DNA of 41,786 nt from Halococcus salifodinae DSM 8989 (GTDB taxonomy: Archaea > Halobacteriota > Halobacteria > Halobacteriales > Halococcaceae), in NCBI RefSeq assembly GCF_000336935.1, contig NZ_AOME01000108.1, positions 40,281 through 82,066 on the forward strand. The letters are read 5' to 3'. The notes under the pieces are model-generated. The model searched no databases and had not been told where the DNA came from. It saw only the letters and a list, made by a program, of their open reading frames with translations. Each line of letters begins with the position of its first letter. The stretch's first letter is position 1. Shown here in pieces: positions 7,679 to 14,317 of this stretch. A program made the position numbers and the translations under genes.

Positions 7679-9511
7679 TCAGGAGTTAGTGACCGTCTTG
7701 TGGCTGTTTTCGATTTCATCGCGAACGATACGGCGTATCTCTGCTTCCGAGGGGCTGGTATCGTTCCGAGCGGCGGCGAGGTCTTCGCTCATCGCGGATA
7801 GCTGCTCTTGGAGAACTTCGATTTTCTCGTGAGCGGAGAGATCGTCGGCGGTCTCGAAGTTCTCGGGCGAGAGTGCTGGCGTGTCAACGTCGATATCGCG
7901 CGAGACGGCAATCGGCGTGAGCATCCGGCTGCGTGTTGCCTGTTGGATGCTCTCGACGTTCTTGGCGAGATGAGTCGCAAGGTGGCCCTGTGCGTACTCC
8001 GGGCCGTGAATGAGCGCTACCGTCTCGGGGCTCACAGTTCGGACGAACTCTAAAAGGCCGTGCTGGGCGGCGTGGCCACTCAACCCGTTGATCGTACTCA
8101 CCCAGTCGGCAGGGATCGTCGCGCGGGTAACCGGCTTGCTCTTTCCGTCCTCCTCGACAGTTGTCCGCACGATGTTTGAGACAGAGGGCCAGTCGGTGCC
8201 GAGCGGTTCGCTGTCCACGGTATAGGTGAGTTCGTCCTTCTCAGCCTTGCGTTGGTCTTGGAGCACGCGCCCGGTGGTGTTCTGGGCCTGATAGCCGGTG
8301 AGAAAGACGTTCGCGGAGCCGAAGCGGGCGGCGAACTCGGTGAGATACCGCGGGGAGTTGCCACCAGTAAGCATCCCCGACGGCGCGATGATGATCGGGA
8401 CCTTGCCACCCGAGCGGGCCGCGTCGGTGAGGATCGCCCGCCGGTCGCTGTCCGAGCTCGGAAAGGCGGTGCCGTCCGGCAGGAACGGTTTCGAGGTACC
8501 AGACTCGACGCGATTCACGATCGATTCGTCCATATAGCTTGCGTCGGTGGCGAACTCGTGGTAGATGTCGATCGCCTCCTGGGCCATGCCATCAACGACG
8601 AGTTGGACCCGATCTTGAATGTCGTCTGAGAGCGTGTGCAGCCGATTAGCGAACAGGAGCATGAGCATCTGGGCGCGACCGACTGCGAAGGTGGGGATAA
8701 GGACGGGTTCGCCGGACTGGACCGCACGCTTGGCTGCGTCGTAGAGGCTCGACTGTGCATCACTCATTGCGGTGTGGCTGTGGAGCGACCCGTAGGTGGA
8801 TTCGAGGACGAGCAGATCGGCCTGCGGTGGTGCGGTGATGTCCGGGAGGTGGGGTGCGCGCCCGCCGAGGTCGCCCGAGAACACGGTGCGATAGCCGTTG
8901 GTCTGAAGCATCAACCATGCCGACCCGAGCAGGTGGCCGGCGTTGCCCATCTGGAATACCAGCGGGTCCTCGTCGGGGATGGGCGCGAGGGCTTCGACGC
9001 GGCCACCGCCGTACTCGACGGGTTCGAAGCGCTCGAATACGTCCTCGACGTGGCTCTCGACGTACTGCTGTTCTTCGCCCGCATGACGGCTTTCGCGGCG
9101 ATGAATCTTCAACGAGTCTTCGAGCAACGTTTTGGCGATTTCGATGGTGGGTGGGGTGGCGATGATCGGCGCGTCGTCGGCGAGCAACCCGCGGGCTTCG
9201 AGGATTGGCAGGCCGCCGGAGTGATCGATGTGAGCGTGGGTGAGGAAGACTGCACCGATGCTACCGGGTTCCAGCCCACGAAAGTCGGGGAATGAGTCGC
9301 CGGTCCCCTGATTGAGTCCACAATCGACGAGGGTGGTGCTGAACTCGGTGTCGACCTGGTAGCAGCTCCGTCCGACCTCTCTCGCGCCGCCGCGGGGGGT
9401 GACAGCTATCGGGGTCTCGGTGTCGATCTCGATGTCGGCGTGTGCAAGCGGGTCGAACGTTTCGTCGGCGTCGGCCGGCAACCACGGCATTTCTTCGTTG
9501 ACTCCGCTCAT
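7679..9511 (-). CDS. Beta-CASP metallo-beta-lactamase RNase, last gene of operon B
   Basis: A 610-residue protein of the MBL/beta-CASP family (RNase J/CPSF73-like nucleases). Visible motifs: VDCGLNQG (motif 1, about 62-69), HAHIDHSGG (motif 2, 92-100), NAGHLLGSAW (motif 3, about 190-199), FSGDLGG (motif 4, about 211-217), LESTYG (beta-CASP A), IIAPSGML (B), FLTGYQAQNTTGR, LSGHA and LIHG (C). All metal ligands appear present. There is no N-terminal KH domain, unlike archaeal aCPSF1. About 100 extra C-terminal residues are acidic and coiled-coil-like. Its start overlaps the HhH gene by 4 bp, which makes it the distal gene of an operon that begins with leader L2. RNA processing or decay is likely; the substrate is unknown. 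Confidence 0.88.
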   Translation of the reverse strand: MSGVNEEMPWLPADADETFDPLAHADIEIDTETPIAVTPRGGAREVGRSCYQVDTEFSTTLVDCGLNQGTGDSFPDFRGLEPGSIGAVFLTHAHIDHSGGLPILEARGLLADDAPIIATPPTIEIAKTLLEDSLKIHRRESRHAGEEQQYVESHVEDVFERFEPVEYGGGRVEALAPIPDEDPLVFQMGNAGHLLGSAWLMLQTNGYRTVFSGDLGGRAPHLPDITAPPQADLLVLESTYGSLHSHTAMSDAQSSLYDAAKRAVQSGEPVLIPTFAVGRAQMLMLLFANRLHTLSDDIQDRVQLVVDGMAQEAIDIYHEFATDASYMDESIVNRVESGTSKPFLPDGTAFPSSDSDRRAILTDAARSGGKVPIIIAPSGMLTGGNSPRYLTEFAARFGSANVFLTGYQAQNTTGRVLQDQRKAEKDELTYTVDSEPLGTDWPSVSNIVRTTVEEDGKSKPVTRATIPADWVSTINGLSGHAAQHGLLEFVRTVSPETVALIHGPEYAQGHLATHLAKNVESIQQATRSRMLTPIAVSRDIDVDTPALSPENFETADDLSAHEKIEVLQEQLSAMSEDLAAARNDTSPSEAEIRRIVRDEIENSHKTVTNS

Positions 9512-9825
9512 CGTTGTTCACCCACCTTGTGGTTGTTCACCTCGGCGATGATGAGACGTGCGCGCCGTTCACCGATTTCATCGATTGTCAGCAGGTCCTC
9601 GCGGGTGGCGTCGGCGAGGTCTGCGATCGTCTCGTAACCTTCGTCGGGGAGGCGGTGGGCGAGCGCTGGTCCGACGCCGTCGAGGCTGGTCAGATCGGGT
9701 GACTGCTCGCCGTTGCTGTCGCGCGCACACATTGCAAACGGCGGGCGGTCGCCGACTGGTACGCCCTCGTCTTCGTCGTGGTCGTCTGACTGTTCTGTCG
9801 TGGTGCGTGGTTGGTTGTTTGGCAT
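9508..9825 (-). CDS. Helix-hairpin-helix protein
   Basis: A 105-residue protein. The acidic, Pro-rich N-terminal half is followed by a tandem HhH unit (LTSLDGVGPALAHRLPDEGY, LTIDEIGERRARLIIAEV) of the kind that binds DNA backbone non-specifically (RuvA/Rad51-like). ATG 9825 (MPNNQPRTTTEQ) is chosen over longer readings, which are basic and overlap other genes. It is coupled by ATGA to the beta-CASP RNase gene, so the two may act together. The HhH unit resembles those fused to the VirB4-like ATPase in this window. Confidence 0.78.
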   Translation of the reverse strand: MPNNQPRTTTEQSDDHDEDEGVPVGDRPPFAMCARDSNGEQSPDLTSLDGVGPALAHRLPDEGYETIADLADATREDLLTIDEIGERRARLIIAEVNNHKVGEQR

Positions 9826-9851
9826 GTTGATGCTTTTCGGTGTTGGTATTG

Positions 9852-9989
9852 CTATTGTTGAACGCCCCGAAGCCCTGTCGGTCGAAGATCGTGTTCGTGG
9901 TGGGTGGCGGACGCCTCCATCATCGTCGAATCCTTGGCCTCGACCATCGGGCCACAGATCGCACACTCGACACGAATGACGCCTTTCAT
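9852..9989 (-). CDS. 45-residue Cys/His-rich protein, operon B
   Basis: A very small protein, MKGVIRVECAICGPMV ... SATHHEHDL, with a CxxC followed by a His cluster, consistent with a single C2H2-like zinc knuckle. Its ATG overlaps the upstream stop by 4 bp (ATGA), and 26 bp separate it from the HhH gene. The tight coupling and zinc-finger pattern support a real gene despite its length. Confidence 0.58.
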   Translation of the reverse strand: MKGVIRVECAICGPMVEAKDSTMMEASATHHEHDLRPTGLRGVQQ

Positions 9990-10450
9990 CGGTCGGCTTG
10001 CTCGACGTGGATCGTGACGTTGCCGGTGTCGTAGTCGGCCTCGACAAGCTGGACCTCGTAGGCGTCTGCCTGGACGGCGGCGCGGTAGGTCCATTCGAGC
10101 GCGTGGCCGTCGTTCGTGAACTCCGGTCGGCCGTAGTCGCTCTCCCCGACGATTTTCCCGCGTACGACCTTGCTGTTGTAGAACACGGTCGAAATGTAGG
10201 GCGCGCTCTGGGTTTCGATCTGTGCCTCGGTGGTTTGTGGGACTGCGACCCGTCGGGGATCGTCGTCGACGAAGGCTTTCGCGCGCTCGACACTCCCGGC
10301 GATCTGGCGGGTGCGCTCGCCCGATAGAACATTCACGGGAACCGTGCGCTCGGCGTGGGCTTCCGAATACAGCACTTCCTCGTACGTCCGCGTTCCTCGA
10401 ATAGCTTCGTCCCCGAGCGGTGCGTCCGCGAATGCGTCGGTGTCGCTCAT
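9986..10450 (-). CDS. Hypothetical protein, operon B
   Basis: A 154-residue acidic protein (MSDTDAFADAPLGDEAIRGT). Its C-terminal half is predicted to be beta-rich (SAPYISTVFYNSKVVRGKIV, LEWTYRAAVQADAYEVQLVE, GNVTIHVEQ). No cysteines and no recognised family. Coupled to its neighbours by 4-bp overlaps at both ends. Haloarchaeal codon use and acidity argue that it is expressed. Confidence 0.62.
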   Translation of the reverse strand: MSDTDAFADAPLGDEAIRGTRTYEEVLYSEAHAERTVPVNVLSGERTRQIAGSVERAKAFVDDDPRRVAVPQTTEAQIETQSAPYISTVFYNSKVVRGKIVGESDYGRPEFTNDGHALEWTYRAAVQADAYEVQLVEADYDTGNVTIHVEQADR

Positions 10451-10626
10451 AGGCCGTCCTCCTGGCGGGCTTGGCGGCGGGCGTCACGCTCGGCTTGCCG
10501 GGCGTCGGCGCGAACGTGCTCGTATTTGAGTTCGCAGGGGGTCGAACAGAACCGGCCGCTGAAGCCACCGCCGCCGCGGGGTTCGTTGCTGCACGAGAGG
10601 TTCCGACACTCGTCGCGGTCGGTCAT
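10447..10626 (-). CDS. 59-residue zinc-finger protein, operon B
   Basis: A small protein with CRNLSCSNEP ... GRFCSTPCELKYEHV, four cysteines in a C-x4-C ... C-x3-C arrangement followed by an Arg/Ala-rich basic helix (ARQAERDARRQARQ). The basic helix is unusual among acidic haloarchaeal proteins and suggests nucleic-acid contact. ATG 10626 overlaps the upstream stop by 4 bp. Confidence 0.6.
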   Translation of the reverse strand: MTDRDECRNLSCSNEPRGGGGFSGRFCSTPCELKYEHVRADARQAERDARRQARQEDGL

Positions 10627-10769
10627 TGATCGGCCTCCTCGGGTTTTGAGACGAGAATCGTTCCACGCGAGCGGCACCACGCGAGTCCGTATCCGTCGGA
10701 ATCAAACGATACGGGATGAGTGTCGTCACACTGTGAGCACTCGTATGTTTGGCGTTCGCCGTGGCTCAT
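10623..10769 (-). CDS. 48-residue Cys-rich protein, operon B
   Basis: A tiny protein, MSHGERQTYECSQCDDTHPV, with a CxxC pair, a later single Cys (GLAWCRSRGTIL) and a His. It may form a small zinc site. Both ends show 4-bp start/stop overlaps with the genes around it, which is the main support for its being translated. Confidence 0.55.
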   Translation of the reverse strand: MSHGERQTYECSQCDDTHPVSFDSDGYGLAWCRSRGTILVSKPEEADQ

Positions 10770-11287
10770 GCTTCCTCCGTGGTGCTCTCGCCCGCGATCT
10801 CGAACGGGTAGAACGTCGCGTACGTACCGTCGGCGGAAGCGTCCTCGTTGACGAGGGTCGTCGAAGGGCCGGTCGACGCGTTGACGTGGATGACACCAGC
10901 AGGCCGGCCTTCGCCGCCGGGGAACGTCGCGGGAGCGAACTCGCACAGCGCCTTGATGATTCCGTTGCGGAACGCCGCCCCGTTCTCGCGCTCGTTCAGG
11001 TCGCGGTCAAACCGTGTTTCGTGGGTGTAACGGGAAAGCACCTGCTCGATCGAGAGGCCGTAGCGGTAGGTCGCGCTCGGCTCAGGGGCTTCGTCGGTGG
11101 GCGCGGTCGTGAACGTCTTCGGGTCGCCGTTGTCCCAGCGCGTGCGGGCTTCAACCGCGCCGTCCGCACGAACGACGAGCGCCCAGTCACCGACCGCGTG
11201 AACCGTCTCGCCGTCGGCTTCGCTGGTCGGTTGGTGGTCGGCAGGCGATGCGTCGGATTCAAGTCGTCGGGTTACGTTTTCGGTCAT
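10766..11287 (-). CDS. First gene of operon B: hypothetical protein
   Basis: A 173-residue protein of unknown function. ATG 11287 (MTENVTRRLESDAS) is chosen because it lies immediately after the start-proximal hairpin of leader L2 and matches the N-terminus of the first protein of operon A. The middle has a beta-rich block (GDWALVVRADGAVEARTRWD) and helical stretches (YRYGLSIEQVLSRYTHETRF, GAAFRNGIIKALCEFAPATF). No catalytic motif recognised. Confidence 0.62.
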   Translation of the reverse strand: MTENVTRRLESDASPADHQPTSEADGETVHAVGDWALVVRADGAVEARTRWDNGDPKTFTTAPTDEAPEPSATYRYGLSIEQVLSRYTHETRFDRDLNERENGAAFRNGIIKALCEFAPATFPGGEGRPAGVIHVNASTGPSTTLVNEDASADGTYATFYPFEIAGESTTEEA

Positions 11288-11379
11288 GGTTGTTCTCCAC
11301 CGAGACAACCAGCCCGCGCGTTGTCGCGCGCGGGCACTTCCTTTCGTGAAAGTGCCCCGAGGGGCCGGTCTGTCTCTAC
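11288..11379 (-). ncRNA. Structured 5' leader RNA, copy L2 (operon B)
   Basis: Predicted 92-nt leader from 11379 to the ATG at 11287. Helices: GCCC-CUCG-GGGC; GGGCACUUUC/GGAAGUGCCC; GCCCGCGCG/CGCGCGGGC (loop CGACAA); then GGUUGU/ACAACC extended through an A bulge by CUC/GAG with loop GGUG, abutting the AUG. The TATA equivalent (CTTTAA on the plus strand, 11402-11407) is centred 25-26 bp upstream of the inferred start. The purine-rich GGUGGAG inside the last hairpin is the only Shine-Dalgarno-like stretch, and it would be hidden in the loop and stem. Confidence 0.75.
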
Positions 11380-11401
11380 TTCACCGTATGCACTACACCT
11401 A

Positions 11402-11570
11402 CTTTAATGTTTTACTTCGGGGTTGTACTCTGAGTCTTACGTCGTTCGGTTTCGGTGCTCACAAGGCGCTGAAGCCGGTGGGATGGGCGTGGTGGTGCGC
11501 CACGCGACTGTGCTTGTCATAATAGTCCAGTTCCGAAGCCGCTGAGACCGCTGCTGTCGTCCGTACAGCG
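11402..11570 (-). repeat. Promoter and upstream repeat of leader L2
   Basis: First of three long homologous promoter regions (others at 13007-13165 and 14318-14480). From the gene outward: TATA box (TTAAAG read on the minus strand), a box reading GAGTACAACCCCGAAG, and a distal 16-bp box (CTTGTCATAATAGTCC on the plus strand, 11513-11528) that lies exactly 109 bp from the TATA box in each copy. The block ends with conserved CCGAAGCCGCTGAGACCGC. No coding sequence is credible here. The rest of the gap to 11634 shows nothing further. Confidence 0.7.
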
Positions 11571-11634
11571 GTGCTCGTCTGGTCTTCTTTCGAGGGGGTG
11601 ATCTCCTTGAACCGACGGGCTGGGTCGGGGGCAG

Positions 11635-12417
11635 TTAGTGACCGTGGTTGGGAAGTTCGGGATCGGCGAGCGCGAAGCCATCAATGCGGGCGTCGAAAGT
11701 GAGTGTGGCGGTTGCGACCACCTCGCCGGGTTCGTCGGCCTCGCCGTCGCCGGGCGGACCACAGTCTTCGCAGCTAACCCAGCGGAGCGACCACTTGTCT
11801 GTGTCGCGGACACGGGTCGCGTACACGACCACCGTATCAGGGTCTTTGTCGTCGAGGTCATGCTCGCGGTGACCGTCAGTCAGCCGCCGGTTGCACGAAT
11901 CACACGCGGCGCTGCCACCGGGGCCACCGACGGGCGTGCCGGCGAGCATCGCCGGGGTGAGCGCGTCGTCTTCGTGGTCGTCCTCGACGCGGCCACCGTC
12001 GGCGAGCGCTCGGGGTGCCTCGTCGTCCGCAGCCGTGTTCGCGGTGGGTTCGTCGGCTCGGTCGTCACTGCCGGCGTGGGTTTCGGGGGCGTCGTCGTCG
12101 GATTCGTCGGTCTCAAATAGGCATTGGCTGGCGGCGCGTTCGCCCGTGAGTGTTTGCTGGTCGTCCTCGGTGTCGGCGAACAGCGAACCCTGCTCGCCCG
12201 CGTCGGCCGACGTGGCTTCCGGGCGATCGTCCACACCGAAGGTGGTAGCTTCGGGCTGGTCGATCTGGCTATCCCGCTCGCGGTGATCCACGTTCGCGCC
12301 GAACGCTTCCAGCGATGTTTCGATACTCTCCTCGGCGGCTTCGATGCCGTCCGTCTCGCCGTCCTCGCCGACCGAAAAAGCGTACTGCTGGGTGATGGTC
12401 GGGGTGTCGTCGCTCAT
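11635..12417 (-). CDS. Acidic zinc-ribbon protein, operon C
   Basis: A 260-residue very acidic protein. The N-terminal 150 residues look disordered (long D/E/T/A tracts). The C-terminal third has a ribbon-like fold with CDSCNRRLTDGHREHD and WVSCEDCG, probably a Zn2+ site, set in a beta-rich domain (TVVVYATRVRDTDKWSLRW; EVVATATLTFDARIDGFAL). It overlaps the SWIM-protein gene by 4 bp and ends operon C. No enzymatic motif seen. Confidence 0.66.
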   Translation of the reverse strand: MSDDTPTITQQYAFSVGEDGETDGIEAAEESIETSLEAFGANVDHRERDSQIDQPEATTFGVDDRPEATSADAGEQGSLFADTEDDQQTLTGERAASQCLFETDESDDDAPETHAGSDDRADEPTANTAADDEAPRALADGGRVEDDHEDDALTPAMLAGTPVGGPGGSAACDSCNRRLTDGHREHDLDDKDPDTVVVYATRVRDTDKWSLRWVSCEDCGPPGDGEADEPGEVVATATLTFDARIDGFALADPELPNHGH

Positions 12418-12890
12418 GCTGCCAGGACCTCCTCGACGCGCTCTTTCTTGTCGGGGCTGATCCCGAGCTGGCCGATAGCTTCGATAGCGGACGCGCCGGG
12501 GTTGTTCGCGGCGAATTGTTCGACACGCTCGGCGAGCGTCTGACTGTCGTCGGTCTCTGTCTCGGTATCGGCGTCGGTGTCGTCGGTCTTGTCGCTCGAT
12601 TCGACACGAACACCGTCAATGTCTGGGATTTCGCCGGTAACGAACGCGACTCGGTGGGCGTGTTTGCACCACGATCCGCGCTGGCCGTCGGGACACGTAC
12701 ACGATCCATCCGACGGGTCCACCGTGTAGGTGTTGCCCGACCCACTGAGCACCGTGTATTTGCCGTTGTCGCCGGCTGCTTCGACGTGGAAGAAGCTATC
12801 GAGCGCACGGGTAACACGCTTTGCGACCGCCTCAACACCGCGTCGTTCGTCGTCGGTACGTTCTTGACCGTTGGGTTCGTAGGCGTTCAT
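12414..12890 (-). CDS. SWIM zinc-finger protein, first gene of operon C
   Basis: A 158-residue protein with a SWIM motif, SCTCPDGQRGSWCKHAHRVA (CxC...CxH), preceded by the typical beta hairpin GKYTVLSGSGNTYTVDPSDG. SWIM domains bind Zn2+ and mediate DNA or protein contacts, for example in MuDR transposases and Sws1/Shu-type recombination proteins. The C-terminal part has an acidic linker and a helical unit (ASAIEAIGQLGISPDKKERV). The start codon follows the start-proximal hairpin of leader L3 directly. Confidence 0.78.
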   Translation of the reverse strand: MNAYEPNGQERTDDERRGVEAVAKRVTRALDSFFHVEAAGDNGKYTVLSGSGNTYTVDPSDGSCTCPDGQRGSWCKHAHRVAFVTGEIPDIDGVRVESSDKTDDTDADTETETDDSQTLAERVEQFAANNPGASAIEAIGQLGISPDKKERVEEVLAA

Positions 12891-12984
12891 GGTTTGTCCG
12901 TTGAAACAAACCGGCCCGCGCGGTCTGAACGCGCGGGCACTTTCCTCGTTGGAAAATGCCCCGAAGGGACCGGTCTGTCTCTAC
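12891..12984 (-). ncRNA. Structured 5' leader RNA, copy L3 (operon C)
   Basis: Predicted 94-nt leader from 12984 to the ATG at 12890. It is the most diverged copy in hairpins 1 and 2, yet keeps pairing: CCC-UUCG-GGG in hairpin 1, GGGCAUUUUCC with GGAAAGUGCCC in hairpin 2 (11 bp including one G-U), GCCCGCGCG with CGCGCGGGC (loop UUCAGAC), and GGUUUGU with ACAAACC ending at the AUG. Base changes that preserve or wobble pairs, compared with L1/L2/L4, support a selected RNA structure. The TATA equivalent is at 13007-13012. Confidence 0.75.
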
Positions 12985-13006
12985 TTCATCGTATGCACTA
13001 CACCCA

Positions 13007-13165
13007 CTTTAATGCTTTGCTTCGGGGTTGTACTCTAAGCCTCATGTCTTGCAGTTTTGGCATTCACAAGCCGCTGAAACCGGTGAGTTGGGCGTGGTAG
13101 TGCGCCACGCGACTGTGCTTGTCATAATAGTCCATCGCCGAAGCCGCTAAGACCGCTGCTGTCGG
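13007..13165 (-). repeat. Promoter and upstream repeat of leader L3
   Basis: Second long promoter repeat, homologous to 11402-11570 and 14318-14480. It holds the TATA equivalent (CTTTAA on the plus strand), the CTTAGAGTACAACCCCGAAG element read on the minus strand, and the distal 16-bp box at 13118-13133, again 109 bp from the TATA box. It fills the gap between operons D and C, so a terminator for operon D may also lie here, but none is obvious. Confidence 0.7.
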
Positions 13166-13195
13166 CGGCTAATCACCGAACAGACAGAGGTTCGG

Positions 13196-13450
13196 TCACA
13201 CAACGATCTTCCCGCCGCGTTCGTACCATTCCGCTTCGACTGGAATAACGGCGTCACAGTAGCCGCACCCAATAGTTCCGTCGTCGTGGTGCTCGAAGGT
13301 CTCCGAAGACGCGAGACACCACGGGCAACAGTCGTCCCCGCCACGTTGATCGGGTGGCGCGAGATTCGTCCTCGCGCTCGACGAAGAAGGCTGTTCGGTC
13401 GTGGGCGTGTCACTGAGTTCGTCGTCGTCGGTAAGCGTGGTTTGGTGCAT
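13196..13450 (-). CDS. Zinc-ribbon protein, last gene of operon D
   Basis: An 84-residue protein. ATG 13450 (MHQTTLTDDDELS) starts an acidic protein; a longer reading is basic and unlikely. The C-terminal half contains CCPWCLASSETFEHHDDGTI followed by GCGYCDAVIPVEAEWYERGG, a classic two-CxxC zinc ribbon. The stop is about 30 bp from the L3 promoter repeat. No specific family recognised. Confidence 0.66.
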   Translation of the reverse strand: MHQTTLTDDDELSDTPTTEQPSSSSARTNLAPPDQRGGDDCCPWCLASSETFEHHDDGTIGCGYCDAVIPVEAEWYERGGKIVV

Positions 13451-13482
13451 GGGTGCCTCCGAAAGCGATCGAACCCGGACAG

Positions 13483-13596
13483 CTATCGCGCGCCCTCCCG
13501 TCGCCAACAGATACCGCACAGTCCGCGCGTGACCGACCGAGGCGCAGCCGGGTCGTCGTATGTGGTGTCGTCCGTTCCGCAAATCGCACAGTTCAT
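13483..13596 (-). CDS. 37-residue zinc-ribbon protein, operon D
   Basis: MNCAICGTDDTTYDD ... GLCGICWRREGAR: two CxxC motifs 24 residues apart make a minimal zinc ribbon. It begins 4 bp after the stop of the SWIM-protein gene and ends 32 bp before the start of the last gene of operon D. Very short, but the motif pair and the position within an operon of Cys-rich proteins make it credible. Confidence 0.55.
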   Translation of the reverse strand: MNCAICGTDDTTYDDPAAPRSVTRGLCGICWRREGAR

Positions 13597-13600
13597 CGGC

Positions 13601-14203
13601 CTACTCCTCGGGGTAGGCGATGCGTCCGGTCCACGTCCGCTGTGCGTCACGCGAATGGGCTTCACCGTCGACCCGGAACGAACCCGTCGCACCGCAGGAC
13701 TGGCACTCGTAGAACTCCTCCCACTTCTGATTATTACTGTCCTCGGTCGCGGCGATCATGGCGACCTCGAAGCGCGACCCGCAGGACTGGCATTGTCGTT
13801 TCTCGCCTGCGCCCTCGACTTCATCGCTGTAGTGTGCGACCTCGTGGCCCCAATGATCGGCCTGGGGATGGTCGTGGTCGTGGTCCGTTTCGTCGGTCGT
13901 CTCGTCGGTTTCGATGACCGTGCCGCCGTCGGTGGCGATTTGCTGGCCGATCTCCGCCGCAGCTGCTACCGCGCTCGACCGCACGAGTGGGCGGGTTTCG
14001 ATCTCGTCTTGATGGACACAATGGCCGTTGAACTTGTGGCCTTTGCAGGAACAGCGAACGACCTCACCCGCACCGTCGACGAACACCGAGTGGGCGCGGT
14101 CGGATTCGGGGCGCTTGACGTTGATAACGCCGTTGTGGCAAACCGTGGTTTTGAGGCCGATGCAACCGGATGTTTCTTGACCGCTGAGTTCGTTCGTCGT
14201 CAT
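13601..14203 (-). CDS. SWIM-like plus zinc-ribbon protein, first gene of operon D
   Basis: A 200-residue protein with an N-terminal SWIM-like site, VVRCSCKGHKFNGHCVHQDE (CxC...CxH), and a C-terminal ribbon, RQCQSCGSRFEV ... YECQSCGATGSF. The middle is His/Asp-rich (DETDHDHDHPQADH), which may bind metal. It is a functional cousin of the SWIM protein of operon C, and its start codon sits at the same position after a leader (L4) whose start-proximal hairpin matches that of L3. This suggests operons C and D arose by duplication. Confidence 0.76.
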   Translation of the reverse strand: MTTNELSGQETSGCIGLKTTVCHNGVINVKRPESDRAHSVFVDGAGEVVRCSCKGHKFNGHCVHQDEIETRPLVRSSAVAAAAEIGQQIATDGGTVIETDETTDETDHDHDHPQADHWGHEVAHYSDEVEGAGEKRQCQSCGSRFEVAMIAATEDSNNQKWEEFYECQSCGATGSFRVDGEAHSRDAQRTWTGRIAYPEE

Positions 14204-14295
14204 GGTTTGTCCGTTGAAACAAACCAGCCCGCGCGGTCTGAACGCGCGGGCACTTCCTTTCGTGAAAGTGCCCCGAGGAGCCGGTCTGTCTCTAC
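14204..14295 (-). ncRNA. Structured 5' leader RNA, copy L4 (operon D)
   Basis: Predicted 92-nt leader from 14295 to the ATG at 14203. Hairpin 1 is GCUC-CUCG-GGGC, where a C-to-U change is tolerated as a U-G pair. Hairpin 2 is identical to L2. Hairpin 3 has the 9-bp GC stem with the L3-type loop UUCAGAC. The start-proximal hairpin GGUUUGU/ACAAACC is identical to L3. This mixture of L2-like and L3-like parts suggests recombination among copies. The TATA equivalent is at 14318-14323. Confidence 0.75.
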
Positions 14296-14317
14296 TTCAC
14301 CGTAAGAGCCCCATCCA

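Noticed and set aside
6718-14295. Leader hairpin 3 as an intrinsic terminator
   Set aside because: The stem is GC-rich, but no U-tract follows in any copy and archaeal termination relies on U-rich stretches; translation or alternative-fold control is more likely.
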